Positions 22,405-32,074 are shown, counted from the first letter of the stretch. The stretch is 64,000 bases of DNA from Nocardiopsis sp. ATB16-24 (GCF_030271535.1 NZ_JASCXJ010000001.1:62001-126000), one strand, 5' to 3'. Notes: a model not told the origin generated them from the sequence alone. Translations and numbers: made by a program.

Positions 22405-23604
22405 GTGCGTACACCGAACGACCTCGGTTCCGTGACGATTCGTCCTACCACCACACGCGATGACGGCGTCGTCGTGGTCGGCGGCGGCCTCATCGGCAGG
22501 GTCACCGCCTGGCGTGCCGCCCAGCGAGGGCTGGACGTCACCCTCGTCGAACCCGACCCCGTGGACGAGGTGACCCGTGCCGCCTCCACCGTGGCGGCGG
22601 GCATGCTCACCCCCGCCACCGAGGCGGTGTTCGGCGAGGAGCCGCTCATGGAGCTGGGAATCCGCTCCGCGGCCATGTACGCCGACTTCGTCGCCGAGGT
22701 GGAGGAGGCCGCCGGGATGAGCGTGGGCTACCGCACCACCGGCACCCTCCTGGTCGCCTTCGACCGGGACGACCTGGCGGTGCTCACCGAACTGCACGAA
22801 CTCCAGCGCCGCCTCGGCATCGCCACCGAACGCCTCGGGAGCAGGGAGTGCCGTCGGCTGGAACCCATGCTGGCCCCGTCCGTACGCGGCGGCGTCCTGG
22901 CCCCCGACGACCACTCGGTGGACCCGCGGCGGCTGCTGCGCGCCCTGGCGGCGGCGGGAACGCGCGTCGGAGTGACCGAGACCACCGGCCTGGCCGAGGA
23001 GGTCCTCTCCCCCGGTCCCGGTGGTGCCCGGCTCGGCGTACGGCTGACCGACGGACGGCTCCTACCCGCCGACCAGGTGGTACTGGCCGCCGGCTGCTGG
23101 GGCGACCGCGTCCGGGTCCCCGAGGCGGTGGTGCCGCCGCTGCGCCCGGTCAAGGGGCAGCTGCTGCGCGCACGGGTGCCCGCCGGGGAGCCGCCACTGG
23201 TCGGCCGTACGGTCCGCGGCCTGGTCAGGGGCTTCACGACCTACCTGGTACCGCGCGCCGACGGAGAGGTGATCATCGGCGCCACCCAGGAGGAACTCGG
23301 CCATGACACGTCGCTCACCGTCGGAGGACTGTGGCAGGTCCTGCGGGACGCGCGTGAACTCGTTCCCGGAGTGAGCGAACTGGAGATCACCGAGACCTGT
23401 GTGGGGCTGCGTCCGGGCTCGCCCGACAACGAACCCCTCCTGGGCCCCACCCGCCTGCCGGGGCTGCACCTGGCCGCCGGGCACTTCCGTCATGGGGTGC
23501 TGCTGGCGCCGGTCACCGGCGAGGCGATGGCCCAGGCCCTGACCACCTCAACCCTGCCGGAGTACGCCCGCCGCTTCGCCGCGGACAGGGTCACGGCACG
23601 ATGA
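22405..23604 (+). CDS. thiO: Glycine oxidase ThiO
   Basis: FAD-dependent oxidase that converts glycine to the iminoacetate needed for the thiazole ring. The dinucleotide-binding motif VVVVGGGLIGRVTAWRAAQRG is near the N-terminus, with a second FAD segment TVAAGMLTPATEA. The C-terminal YLVPRADGEVIIGATQEE and TCVGLRPGSPDNEPLLG follow, as in DAO-type oxidases. 399 residues from the GTG at 22405; another in-frame GTG at 22390 overlaps the riboswitch. First gene of thiO-thiS-thiG, with short gaps. An aerobic route is implied because ThiH is not encoded here. Confidence 0.95.
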   Translation: MRTPNDLGSVTIRPTTTRDDGVVVVGGGLIGRVTAWRAAQRGLDVTLVEPDPVDEVTRAASTVAAGMLTPATEAVFGEEPLMELGIRSAAMYADFVAEVEEAAGMSVGYRTTGTLLVAFDRDDLAVLTELHELQRRLGIATERLGSRECRRLEPMLAPSVRGGVLAPDDHSVDPRRLLRALAAAGTRVGVTETTGLAEEVLSPGPGGARLGVRLTDGRLLPADQVVLAAGCWGDRVRVPEAVVPPLRPVKGQLLRARVPAGEPPLVGRTVRGLVRGFTTYLVPRADGEVIIGATQEELGHDTSLTVGGLWQVLRDARELVPGVSELEITETCVGLRPGSPDNEPLLGPTRLPGLHLAAGHFRHGVLLAPVTGEAMAQALTTSTLPEYARRFAADRVTAR

Positions 23605-24621
<1,017 letters not shown>

Positions 24622-25111
24622 AGGCCCCCGGGCCCAAGGGCACGGGGTCCGACGAAACCGCCCCGGGAACGGGCGAGGATCGGGACACGTCGTCCCCTCT
24701 CCCTCCCGTTCCCGGGCCGCGAGACACCCGGTCCCGTGCGTCCTTCGCGCCGCCCCCGCCCACGACACCGGGGAACGAAGCTCCGGCGACCGACCCGCCA
24801 CCGACCGTCGTCGCCCGTGGTCACGGCCCCTCCGACGGTGAGCGTGAGGGCGACCCGGCATATCCGGGCCCGAGCGTTCGACGTCGTCCCCTACCGTGGA
24901 GGGGATGCGCGCCCCGAGGACGAGACCGCGCGCACGAAGACGAACCAGGCGTGAGCGCCCTCACCATCGGTGAACGCCGGGCGACGCGACCGCGAACCGC
25001 GGGGCAGACCTGGCTCGGGCTTCCGCTATCGTGTCGGTTCGACACCCGGTGCCGGGTACGCGCCGCCGGCCGCGACAGCCCGCGCTCCCCGCAGCAAGGA
25101 CATTTCTCCGC
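24622..25111. other. Intergenic stretch thiG-pknB
   Basis: About 490 bp without a supported gene. GC-rich, with short inverted repeats just after thiG (about 24625-24660) that may terminate the thi operon. The kinase promoter presumably lies in the 3' half, but I find no clear -35/-10 pair. Confidence 0.4.
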
Positions 25112-27085
25112 GTGGACATGACGACTTCCGACCCGCTTGTAGGCGCCACCCTGGACCGACGCTACTTCGTCGAGTCCAGGATCGCCGGTGGCGGGATGGC
25201 GACCGTCTACGTCGCCCACGACCTGAGGTTGGACCGGCGGCTGGCGTTGAAGGTGATGCACCCCTCGCTGGCGCAGGACCCCACCTTCGTCCAGCGTTTC
25301 ATCAACGAGGCGCACTCCGTCGCCAAGCTCTCCCACCCCAACGTCGTCCAGGTCTTCGACCAGGGAGAGGACCAGGGACACGTCTTCCTGGCGATGGAGT
25401 ACGTGCCCGGACGGACGCTGCGCGACCTGCTCAAGGCCAAGGGACGTCTGTCCCCGCGTGACGCGCTGAACGTGATGGCTCCCGTGCTGGCCGCGCTGGG
25501 CGCGGCCCACCAGGCCGGGATGGTCCACCGCGACGTCAAGCCCGAGAACGTCCTCATCACCGAGGACGGCCGCGTCAAGGTCGCCGACTTCGGTCTGGCC
25601 CGCGCGGTGGAACAGTCCACCCAGGGCCTGACCCGTACCGGCACCCTCATGGGAACCGCCGCCTACCTGGCACCCGAGCAGATCGAGAAGGGCACCGCCG
25701 ACGCGCGCACCGACGTGTACGCCGCGGGCATCATGCTCTACGAGCTGCTCACCGGCGGTCAGCCGCACACCGGTGAGACCCCCATCGCCATCGCCTACCA
25801 GCACGTCAACGAGGACGTTCCCCGCCCCTCGCACTTCCTTCCGGGGCTGGCACCCGAGGTGGACGCGCTGGTCACCAAGGCCACCGAGCGCGACCCGCGA
25901 TACCGCCCCGGCAACGCCGGCCAGTACCTGGCCAAGGTGCTGGAAGTGCTCAAGGACATGCCCGCGCCCCTCTCCTCCGACCAGGCACCGTTGGCGCCCG
26001 TGGCCTCGGCCGCGGCCGTCACGGCGGCCGTGACCGCTCCGCAGCTCATCGCCGGCGGCGCCGGTCCCGGCACGGAGAACGCCACGATGGTCGTGGACAT
26101 GGACCCCGTCGGGCCGGACGAGGACGGATACGACGACTACGACGACGAGGGCTACGACGGTTCCCACGACCGGCGGCGCCGCAGCCTGCTGATCGGGATC
26201 GGTGCCGCGATCCTGGCGTTGGTCGTGCTCGGCGCCGGCTGGTGGTTCCTGTCGGGCCGCTACGCCGAAGTCCCCGACGTGGTCGGCGCCACTCCCGAGG
26301 CCGCGCGTGAACTGATCCGCTCCGAGGGTCTGCGCTACGTGCTGTCGGAGGAGACCGTCTACAGCGACTCCGACACGGGCACGGTCGGACGGACGGACCC
26401 GGAGTCGGGGACACGGGTGTCCGCCGACGACGAGGTGATCGTGTACCTGTCCAAGGGTCCGCAGACGGTCTCCATGCCCGATCTGGTCGACGCGGACGCG
26501 GCCGACGCGTTCAAGGCACTGGAGGACCTCGGTTTCTCCCCGGACGCCATCGTCCAGGAGGACGTGGACAGCGAGGAGGTCGAGCCGGGCGCGGTGGTCT
26601 CGACAGAGCCCGAGGCCGGGCAGGAGGCCGACCGGGAGGAGACGGTCACGGTCTTCGTCAGCCGCAGCATCCCGGTGCCCGCCGTGGTCGGCGAGGAACT
26701 GGACGACGCGCGTCAGACGCTGGAGGAACTCGGCCTGACCGTCGACGTGGTCGAGGAGGAGAACGCCGACATCGACGAGGGGAAGGTGATCCGGCAGAGC
26801 CCGGACAGCGGCTCCAGCGTCGGCAGCAACAGCACCGTCACCCTGACCGTCTCCACCGGGCCGCCGGGCGTGGAGATCCCCGACGTGGTCGGCATGTCCG
26901 TGAGGGACGCGCGCAAGGAGCTGAGGGAGGCCGGTTTCGACGTCAAGGTCGAACGGCTCTTCGGAGGCCGGACCGTGTCGCACCAGTCCCACACGGGCAA
27001 GGCCCCCGAGGGGACGGAGATCACGATCACCGCGACGCCGGGCGGTATCGACCTGGGCGATCTCGACGACCGTGACGACGACTGA
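25112..27085 (+). CDS. PknB-type serine/threonine kinase with four PASTA domains
   Basis: Membrane receptor kinase that senses muropeptides or lipid II and controls growth and division. The kinase domain (about residues 12-285) has the glycine loop IAGGGMATVYVA, Lys47 in ALKVMHP, catalytic Asp141 in VHRDVKPEN and Asp159 in ADFGLA. An Ala-rich linker and a very acidic Asp/Tyr stretch precede one membrane helix (about 358-380). Outside are four PASTA repeats starting AEVPDVVG, VSMPDLVD, IPVPAVVG and VEIPDVVG. The GTG at 25112 fits the AAGGACA site; an ATG lies two codons on. It stands alone rather than beside pbp/rodA, so it is probably not the canonical PknB copy. Confidence 0.95.
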   Translation: MDMTTSDPLVGATLDRRYFVESRIAGGGMATVYVAHDLRLDRRLALKVMHPSLAQDPTFVQRFINEAHSVAKLSHPNVVQVFDQGEDQGHVFLAMEYVPGRTLRDLLKAKGRLSPRDALNVMAPVLAALGAAHQAGMVHRDVKPENVLITEDGRVKVADFGLARAVEQSTQGLTRTGTLMGTAAYLAPEQIEKGTADARTDVYAAGIMLYELLTGGQPHTGETPIAIAYQHVNEDVPRPSHFLPGLAPEVDALVTKATERDPRYRPGNAGQYLAKVLEVLKDMPAPLSSDQAPLAPVASAAAVTAAVTAPQLIAGGAGPGTENATMVVDMDPVGPDEDGYDDYDDEGYDGSHDRRRRSLLIGIGAAILALVVLGAGWWFLSGRYAEVPDVVGATPEAARELIRSEGLRYVLSEETVYSDSDTGTVGRTDPESGTRVSADDEVIVYLSKGPQTVSMPDLVDADAADAFKALEDLGFSPDAIVQEDVDSEEVEPGAVVSTEPEAGQEADREETVTVFVSRSIPVPAVVGEELDDARQTLEELGLTVDVVEEENADIDEGKVIRQSPDSGSSVGSNSTVTLTVSTGPPGVEIPDVVGMSVRDARKELREAGFDVKVERLFGGRTVSHQSHTGKAPEGTEITITATPGGIDLGDLDDRDDD

Positions 27086-27127
27086 GTCGTTCGAGGGACG
27101 TCTCCCCTGAGAACACCGGGAACCGCC

Positions 27128-27170
27128 GGGGCGCGTGGGCCGTATGGAACCACGCGCCCCTTCTTTCTTC
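27128..27170 (+). terminator. Intrinsic terminator after the kinase gene
   Basis: GGGGCGCGTGG and CCACGCGCCCC form a perfect 11-bp stem with an 11-nt loop, followed by a T-rich tract (TTCTTTCTT). Confidence 0.9.
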
Positions 27171-27217
27171 CCCTTCCCGATCCGCCCATGGTCTCCCCGG
27201 CGGTATAGGGTCGCTTC

Positions 27218-27874
27218 ATGCTGAGCGAGGCGGTCCGCGTACTGGTGGTGGACGACCACCCGATGTGGCGTGAGGCGGTGGCGCGCGACCTGGAGGAGGC
27301 CGGCTTCGCTGTGGTGGGAACGGCGGGCGACGGGGCCAAGGCGCTGCGCATCGCTCCGGCCACACGTCCCACCCTGGCCGTGGTCGACCTGAACCTGCCC
27401 GACATGACCGGGGTGGAGTTGACCGCGGGTCTGGTCGCGCTGCCGGAGCCTCCCCGGGTTCTCGTGCTGTCCGCGAGCGGCGCCGGTGACGACGTCCTGG
27501 CCGCGGTGAAGGCGGGGGCCACCGGCTATCTGGTCAAGTCCGCGGGGCGTGAGGAGCTGCTGGAGGCGGTGCGCCGGGTCAACACGGGCGAGGCCGTGTA
27601 CACCCCGGGTCTGGCCGGTCTGGTCCTGGGCGAGTACCGCAGGTTGTCCTCCGCCGAACGCGCCCCGGCCCCGGGGGCGCCCGCGTTGACCCCGCGTGAG
27701 ACCGAGGTCCTGCGCCTGGTCGCCAAGGGACTGGCCTACAAACAGATCGCGCAGCGGCTGGGCATCTCCCACCGCACCGTGCAGAACCATGTGCAGAACA
27801 CCCTCACCAAACTGCACCTGCACAACCGTGTGCAGCTGGTGCGGTACGCCATCGACCGGGGTCTGGACGCATAG
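27218..27874 (+). CDS. LuxR/NarL-family response regulator
   Basis: Two-component transcription factor. The receiver domain has Asp12/Asp13, phosphoacceptor Asp57 (LAVVDLNLPD) and the conserved Lys in GYLVKSAG. The C-terminal LuxR helix-turn-helix reads LTPRETEVLRLVAKGLAYKQIAQRLG then SHRTVQNHV. 218 residues, ATG at 27218. No kinase adjoins it. The best candidate partner is the HisKA_3 sensor kinase at 32075-33202, the pair being next to each other in the related Streptomyces region. That pairing is inference. Confidence 0.93.
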   Translation: MLSEAVRVLVVDDHPMWREAVARDLEEAGFAVVGTAGDGAKALRIAPATRPTLAVVDLNLPDMTGVELTAGLVALPEPPRVLVLSASGAGDDVLAAVKAGATGYLVKSAGREELLEAVRRVNTGEAVYTPGLAGLVLGEYRRLSSAERAPAPGAPALTPRETEVLRLVAKGLAYKQIAQRLGISHRTVQNHVQNTLTKLHLHNRVQLVRYAIDRGLDA

Positions 27875-28013
27875 TCTGGGGTCATGGAGTCCGTGCCCTG
27901 GGCGGGGGTGGCACGCGGAGGGCGCAACGTCGTCCGTTCCCGTGGCCGTCTTCCCCTCCCACGGTCCGCTCCCGGACGGGCCTCCCGGGTTGGCCCGGGG
28001 TCCCTGAGCACAC

Positions 28014-28029
28014 TATGGTCTAGACCATA
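28014..28029. promoter_or_regulatory. Perfect 16-bp palindrome, dre-like operator over the pfkA promoter
   Basis: TATGGTCTAGACCATA is its own reverse complement, and its core TGGTCTAGACCA is the heart of the DasR-responsive element (dre) of GntR-type amino-sugar regulators. It coincides with a -10-like TATGGT preceded 18 bp upstream by TTGGCC (27990-27995), so binding would block initiation. It lies 45 bp before the pfkA start. Confidence 0.7.
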
Positions 28030-28074
28030 TGGCGCCATGCGCCGTACGAGTACACAACGTCGAGGAGAAGTCGC

Positions 28075-29100
28075 ATGCGAGTCGGGGTGCTGACCGGTGG
28101 CGGAGACTGCCCTGGTCTGAACGCGGTCATCCGCGCCGTGGTCCGGAAGGGCATCAAGGACTACGGCTACGAGTTCGTCGGCTTCCGGAACGGCTGGCGT
28201 GGTCCGTTGGAGGGCGACACCATGCCGCTGGACGTGACGGCGGTGCGCGGCATCCTGCCCCGGGGTGGCACCATCCTGGGCTCTTCACGCACCAACCTCA
28301 TGAAGATCGAGGGCGGTGTCGAGCGCGTCAAGGACAACATGGCGGGACTGGGCATCAACGCCCTCATCGCCATCGGCGGTGAGGACACCCTGGGAGTGGC
28401 CCGCCAGCTGTACGACCGCGGCGTCAACGTCGTGGGGGTGCCCAAGACCATCGACAACGACCTCAACGCGACCGACTACACCTTCGGTTTCGACACCGCG
28501 GTGAACATCGCCACGGAGGCGATCGACCGCCTGCACACCACCGCCGAGTCGCACCACCGTGCCCTGGTGGTGGAGGTCATGGGTCGCCACGCCGGATGGA
28601 TCGCCCTGCACTCCGGTATGGCCGCGGGCGCCAACGTCATCCTCATTCCCGAGCGCCCCTTCGACATGGACGAGGTCGTCAAGCACGTCGAGAGCCGCTT
28701 CGAGACCCAGTACGCGCCCATCATCGTGGTCGCCGAGGGCGCCCACCCCAAGGAGGGGCAGCTACAGCTGGCCACCGGGGAGAAGGACTCCTTCGGGCAC
28801 GTGCGCCTGGGCGGCATCGGCCAGAGCCTGGCCCAGGAGATCGAGCAGCGCACCGGCAAGGAGGCGCGCTCGGTGGTCCTGGGACACGTGCAGCGCGGTG
28901 GTACCCCGAGCGCGTTCGACCGGGTGCTGGCCACCCGTCTGGGGGTGAACGCCATCGAGTCCGTGCACGAGTCCGACTTCGGCAAGATGGTGGCCCTTCA
29001 GGGCACCGACATCGTCCGCGTGAACCTGTCCGAGGCGACCGACACCCTCAAGACGGTTCCCGACTTCCGCTACGAGGAGGCCGAGGTCTTCTTCGGCTAG
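28075..29100 (+). CDS. pfkA: 6-phosphofructokinase with pyrophosphate-type residues
   Basis: Phosphorylates fructose 6-phosphate to the 1,6-bisphosphate. The 341-residue protein has the TGGGDCPGLNA start, SSRTN loop, catalytic TIDNDL and the MGRHAGW region. The two positions that tell phosphoryl donors apart are Asp104 (IGGEDT) and Lys124 (VPKTIDND). ATP enzymes have Gly at both, while PPi-dependent enzymes have Asp and Lys. I therefore predict a PPi-dependent, reversible enzyme like that of Amycolatopsis methanolica. Expression may answer to amino sugars through the upstream dre-like site. A strong terminator follows. Confidence 0.95.
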   Translation: MRVGVLTGGGDCPGLNAVIRAVVRKGIKDYGYEFVGFRNGWRGPLEGDTMPLDVTAVRGILPRGGTILGSSRTNLMKIEGGVERVKDNMAGLGINALIAIGGEDTLGVARQLYDRGVNVVGVPKTIDNDLNATDYTFGFDTAVNIATEAIDRLHTTAESHHRALVVEVMGRHAGWIALHSGMAAGANVILIPERPFDMDEVVKHVESRFETQYAPIIVVAEGAHPKEGQLQLATGEKDSFGHVRLGGIGQSLAQEIEQRTGKEARSVVLGHVQRGGTPSAFDRVLATRLGVNAIESVHESDFGKMVALQGTDIVRVNLSEATDTLKTVPDFRYEEAEVFFG

Positions 29101-29158
29101 TCCGGGTCCGCCCGGATGTCGGCCACCGGCCACGTGCGCCGAAGCCTCCGGACGCTCC

Positions 29159-29190
29159 GCGCCCCCTCCCCGGGAACGGGGAGGGGGCGC
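29159..29190 (+). terminator. Hairpin terminator after pfkA
   Basis: GCGCCCCCTCCCC and its exact complement form a 13-bp stem with a 6-nt loop, 58 bp after the stop codon. Confidence 0.8.
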
Positions 29191-29346
29191 CTCACGTGGC
29201 GGGAGCCGCGCCGCCCGCCGTCCTTCCGATGGACGGAGCGGTGTGGAGGATGATCGATACTGGAAGGATGGCAAAGGGCGATCCCGGCTCCGCCCCGCCG
29301 TACCATCTCGCACCGGGGCACGAAGGCATCCACCGGAGGTAGCACC

Positions 29347-30630
29347 ATGTCCGCGTCGCTTGAGTCCGCGCCGCTTCCCGCAGTCGAGGACGGAACCGAC
29401 GCCGGGCTCGGCGAGCTCTGCGTGCTCATGAAGCTCGGCGAAATCGTCCTCAAGGGCTCCAACCGCAGGCTCTTCGAGCGTCGCCTGCACAACAACATCC
29501 GCGCCTCGGTGCGCGACCTGGGCGAGATCCGCCTCTCCCAGCGAGGCGCGGGCGTGATCATCGTGCGCAAGCCCGACGCCTCGGACCTGGAGATCGCCGA
29601 GATCGCCGACCGTATGGCCAACGTGATGGGCGTGGTCTGGGTGCACCTGGTCCGCCGGGTGGCCAAGGACCTGGACGCGATCACCGACGTCGGCGTGCGT
29701 TCCCTGGCCGGGCGCGAGGGCACCTTCGCGGTGCGTGCCCGCCGCCGTGACAAGCGTTTCGAGATGACCTCGTCGGAGCTGGCCGGGTACCTGGGTTCCA
29801 AGGTCATCGAGGCCTACGGATACCCCGTCGACCTCAAGCGACCCGACAACACCCTGTACGTGGAGGTGGACAAGGACGAGGCGTTCGTGTTCACCGACGG
29901 GATCCCCGGGCAGGGCGGCCTGCCCGCCGGGATGAGCGGTCGCGGCCTGGTCCTGATGTCGGGGGGGATCGACTCCCCCGTCGCCGCGCACCGGATGATC
30001 CGACGCGGTCTGAAGGTCGACTTCCTGCACTTCTCCGGAATGCCCTTCACCGGGCCGGAGTCCATCTACAAGGCCTACAGCCTGGTCCGTCAGTTGGACC
30101 GCTACCAGGTGGGCTCACGCCTGTTCGTGGTCCCCTTCGGCAAGGCCCAGCAGCAGCTCAAGAGTTCGGGTACCGAGCGACTCCAGATCGTCGCCCAACG
30201 TCGTCTGATGCTCAAGACCGCTGAGGCGCTCGCCGACGACCTTGGTGCCGAGTGCCTGATCACCGGTGACGCGCTGGGTCAGGTCTCCAGCCAGACCATG
30301 ACCAACCTGACCGCTCTGGACGACGCGGTGGACCTGCCGATCCTGCGCCCGCTCATCGGTATGGACAAGACCGAGATCATGGACCAGGCGCGTCGGATCG
30401 GGACGCTGTCCATCTCCGAACTGCCCGACGAGGACTGCTGCACCATGCTGACCCCGCGTCAGGTGGAGACCGCGGCCAAGATCCCGGACCTGCGCCAGAT
30501 CGAGAAGCGCCTGGACGCCGAGGAGCTCGCCGAGCACCTGGTCTCCACCGCCCAGGTCCACAAGCCCAGTTTCCTGGGTGAGGCCGCCCCGCGACGGGTG
30601 GCGCCCGCGAGCGCGTCGCTGGCCGGTTAG
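29347..30630 (+). CDS. thiI: tRNA 4-thiouridine synthase ThiI (THUMP + PP-loop)
   Basis: Adenylates and thiolates U8 of tRNA; in some bacteria it also serves thiazole synthesis. It has an N-terminal ferredoxin-like region (LMKLGEIVLKGSNRRLFE), a THUMP domain (about residues 75-180) and the PP-loop ATPase motif VLMSGGIDSPVAAH (about 201-214). The C-terminal rhodanese domain of the E. coli protein is missing. The active-site cysteine region survives as LPDEDCCTML. 427 residues, GGAGG ribosome binding site. Lacking a rhodanese, it should rely on a cysteine desulfurase partner. It could support the thiOSG pathway nearby. Confidence 0.95.
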   Translation: MSASLESAPLPAVEDGTDAGLGELCVLMKLGEIVLKGSNRRLFERRLHNNIRASVRDLGEIRLSQRGAGVIIVRKPDASDLEIAEIADRMANVMGVVWVHLVRRVAKDLDAITDVGVRSLAGREGTFAVRARRRDKRFEMTSSELAGYLGSKVIEAYGYPVDLKRPDNTLYVEVDKDEAFVFTDGIPGQGGLPAGMSGRGLVLMSGGIDSPVAAHRMIRRGLKVDFLHFSGMPFTGPESIYKAYSLVRQLDRYQVGSRLFVVPFGKAQQQLKSSGTERLQIVAQRRLMLKTAEALADDLGAECLITGDALGQVSSQTMTNLTALDDAVDLPILRPLIGMDKTEIMDQARRIGTLSISELPDEDCCTMLTPRQVETAAKIPDLRQIEKRLDAEELAEHLVSTAQVHKPSFLGEAAPRRVAPASASLAG

Positions 30631-30637
30631 GAACCCT

Positions 30638-30663
30638 GCCGTGGGGGAGGCCTCCCCCACGGC
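30638..30663. terminator. Perfect 26-bp palindrome between thiI and the DAHP synthase gene
   Basis: GCCGTGGGGGAGG is followed directly by its exact complement. It sits between two convergent genes and probably terminates both. Confidence 0.8.
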
Positions 30664-30705
30664 GGTGGTGTTCCCATCGGACGTCGCGCCCGTCCTACAC
30701 CCGGT

Positions 30706-31752
30706 TCACAACCGGGCCGGTTCGCGGCCGGGAGCCGGGGTGAGCGTACGTCCGGTCAACGCGCCCAGGGTGCCCGCCAGGTCCCGCAGTTCGGCCAGGT
30801 CCTCCTCCACCAGGGCCTGCGGACCGTCGCACAGGGCGTTCTCCGGGTGGGGGTGCACGTCCACGATGACGCCGTCGGCGCCGACGGCCACGGCCGCACG
30901 CGAGAGCGGCAGGACCAGTTCCCGTTTGCCCCCCGAGTGGGACGGGTCGACGATCACCGGCAGGTGCGACAGGTTCTGGGCGACCGGAACGGCACTGATG
31001 TCCAGGGTGTTGCGTGTGGCCTTCTCGAAGGTACGGATGCCCCGCTCGCACAGAACGATGTCGAGGTTGCCGCGCTGGGCGACGTACTCGGCGGCCATCA
31101 GCCACTCCTCGATGGTGGCGCTCATGCCGCGCTTGAGCAGCACCGGCTTGCCCACGTCTCCGACCGCCTGGAGAAGGGCGAAGTTCTGCATGTTGCGGGT
31201 GCCGATCTGGAGCATGTCGGCGTAGGAGGCGACGAGCTCGACGTCCGCGGCGTCCACGACCTCGGTGACGATCGGCAGTCCGGTCTCGGTTCGCACGTCG
31301 GCGAGGATCTTCAGTCCCTCTTCGCCCAGGCCTTGGAAGGCGTAGGGGGAGGTACGGGGTTTGTAGGCGCCACCGCGCAGCAGGGAGGCCCCGGCGCGTA
31401 TCGCCATCCGGGCCGCGGTGAGGGTCTGCTCGGGGGTCTCGACCGCGCAGGGACCGGCGATGACGGTCACGTTGTCGCCGCCGATGGGCACTCCGCGCAC
31501 GCTGACGACACTGCGGCTGTGGTGGTTCTCGCGGCTGACGAGTTTGTAGGGGGCGGAGATGCGCAGAACGTCACCGACACCGGGGCGAGCGGCCAGGTCG
31601 AGGTGCTGGAAGTTCTCGATGTCTCCGACCAGACCCACGATCGTGCGGCTCACACCGCGCGTCACGTAGGCCTCCCCTCCCGCGGAGGTGACGATCTCGA
31701 CCAGATCTTCGATGTTGTCGGATGTGGCGTCCGGTGCCATCACGATGACCAT
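30706..31752 (-). CDS. 3-deoxy-7-phosphoheptulonate (DAHP) synthase, type I-beta
   Basis: First step of the shikimate pathway: condenses phosphoenolpyruvate and erythrose 4-phosphate. A ferredoxin-like N-terminal domain (about residues 1-70) precedes the KDO8P/DAHP barrel with VIAGPCAVE, LRGGAYKPRTSPYAFQG, MQIGTRNMQNF-type LQIGTRNMQNFALL, LLKRG and VDPSHSGGKRELV. The N-terminal domain is the feedback-sensing part in the Thermotoga-type enzymes. The ATG at 31750-31752 follows GAGGAAG. Transcription passes through an aromatic-rich leader peptide and an attenuator hairpin, so the gene is predicted to be controlled by aromatic aminoacyl-tRNA supply. Confidence 0.95.
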   Translation of the reverse strand: MVIVMAPDATSDNIEDLVEIVTSAGGEAYVTRGVSRTIVGLVGDIENFQHLDLAARPGVGDVLRISAPYKLVSRENHHSRSVVSVRGVPIGGDNVTVIAGPCAVETPEQTLTAARMAIRAGASLLRGGAYKPRTSPYAFQGLGEEGLKILADVRTETGLPIVTEVVDAADVELVASYADMLQIGTRNMQNFALLQAVGDVGKPVLLKRGMSATIEEWLMAAEYVAQRGNLDIVLCERGIRTFEKATRNTLDISAVPVAQNLSHLPVIVDPSHSGGKRELVLPLSRAAVAVGADGVIVDVHPHPENALCDGPQALVEEDLAELRDLAGTLGALTGRTLTPAPGREPARL

Positions 31753-31812
31753 GTGGTTTCTTCCTCGCTGCTTGTCGGGTGGAGAAGCGAGCCGAATGAT
31801 GCCCGGAACACG

Positions 31813-31843
31813 AAAAAGCCCCGGGCTCTACCGGCCCGGGGCT
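31813..31843 (-). terminator. Attenuator hairpin in the DAHP synthase leader
   Basis: In the transcript AGCCCCGGGC and GCCCGGGGCU form a perfect 10-bp stem with a 7-nt loop, followed by five U residues: a true intrinsic terminator before the coding region. Its left arm and loop (CGGGCCGGUAG, 31828-31838) are perfectly complementary to CUACCGGCCCG (31889-31899) inside the leader peptide gene, giving a competing antiterminator. Confidence 0.85.
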
Positions 31844-31856
31844 CAAGTCGTCTGTG

Positions 31857-31928
31857 TCAGCGCAGCGCTTTACAGGCGACCGGGGTGTCGGGCCGGTAGC
31901 CATAAAAGCGCCAAAAGATCCGCTGCAT
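31857..31928 (-). CDS. Aromatic-rich leader peptide of the DAHP synthase operon
   Basis: A 23-codon frame starting MQRIFWRFYGYRP and ending at TGA 31857-31859. Phe5, Trp6, Phe8, Tyr9 and Tyr11 place all three aromatic amino acids within seven codons, a classical sensor of charged tRNA-Phe, -Trp and -Tyr. Its codons 10-13 contain the segment that can pair either with CCGGUCGCC just downstream or with the attenuator arm. The ATG lies 7 nt after a TATAGT -10 box, so the leader mRNA is probably leaderless. The frame is too short for standard gene finders. The next true gene is the DAHP synthase. Confidence 0.8.
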   Translation of the reverse strand: MQRIFWRFYGYRPDTPVACKALR

Positions 31929-31935
31929 GGCAGTG

Positions 31936-31941
31936 ACTATA
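31936..31941 (-). promoter_or_regulatory. -10 element for the DAHP synthase leader
   Basis: TATAGT is an excellent -10 hexamer ending 7 nt before the leader ATG, so transcription should begin at or next to that codon. A TTGACG hexamer (31951-31956) is only 9 bp upstream, too close to be its -35. Confidence 0.55.
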
Positions 31942-32074
31942 GCGCACCGCCGTCAAGGATCCGCACGCGACGGCCGGGTGATGTTGCTCTCGGAGTCCCC
32001 ACGGTGGCGATGCCCTTCCTCCGTGGTCGGCCCGCCCGGAGCCCGGCGGCCCTCCAGCGGGCGTCGCACACGTC

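Noticed and set aside
22141-22914. Long N-terminal extension of the aconitase-family gene
   Set aside because: It crosses the TPP riboswitch and thiO in antisense, and the GTG at 22138-22140 with AAGGGGA gives the normal N-terminus.
24821-27823. A 1,000-codon open frame on the minus strand opposite the PASTA kinase
   Set aside because: It is a codon-position shadow of the kinase gene: no family motif, unusual Gly/His/Arg/Gln composition, and no ribosome binding site.
31951-31956. TTGACG as the -35 of the DAHP synthase leader promoter
   Set aside because: Only 9 bp separate it from TATAGT, far from the 16-18 bp needed.
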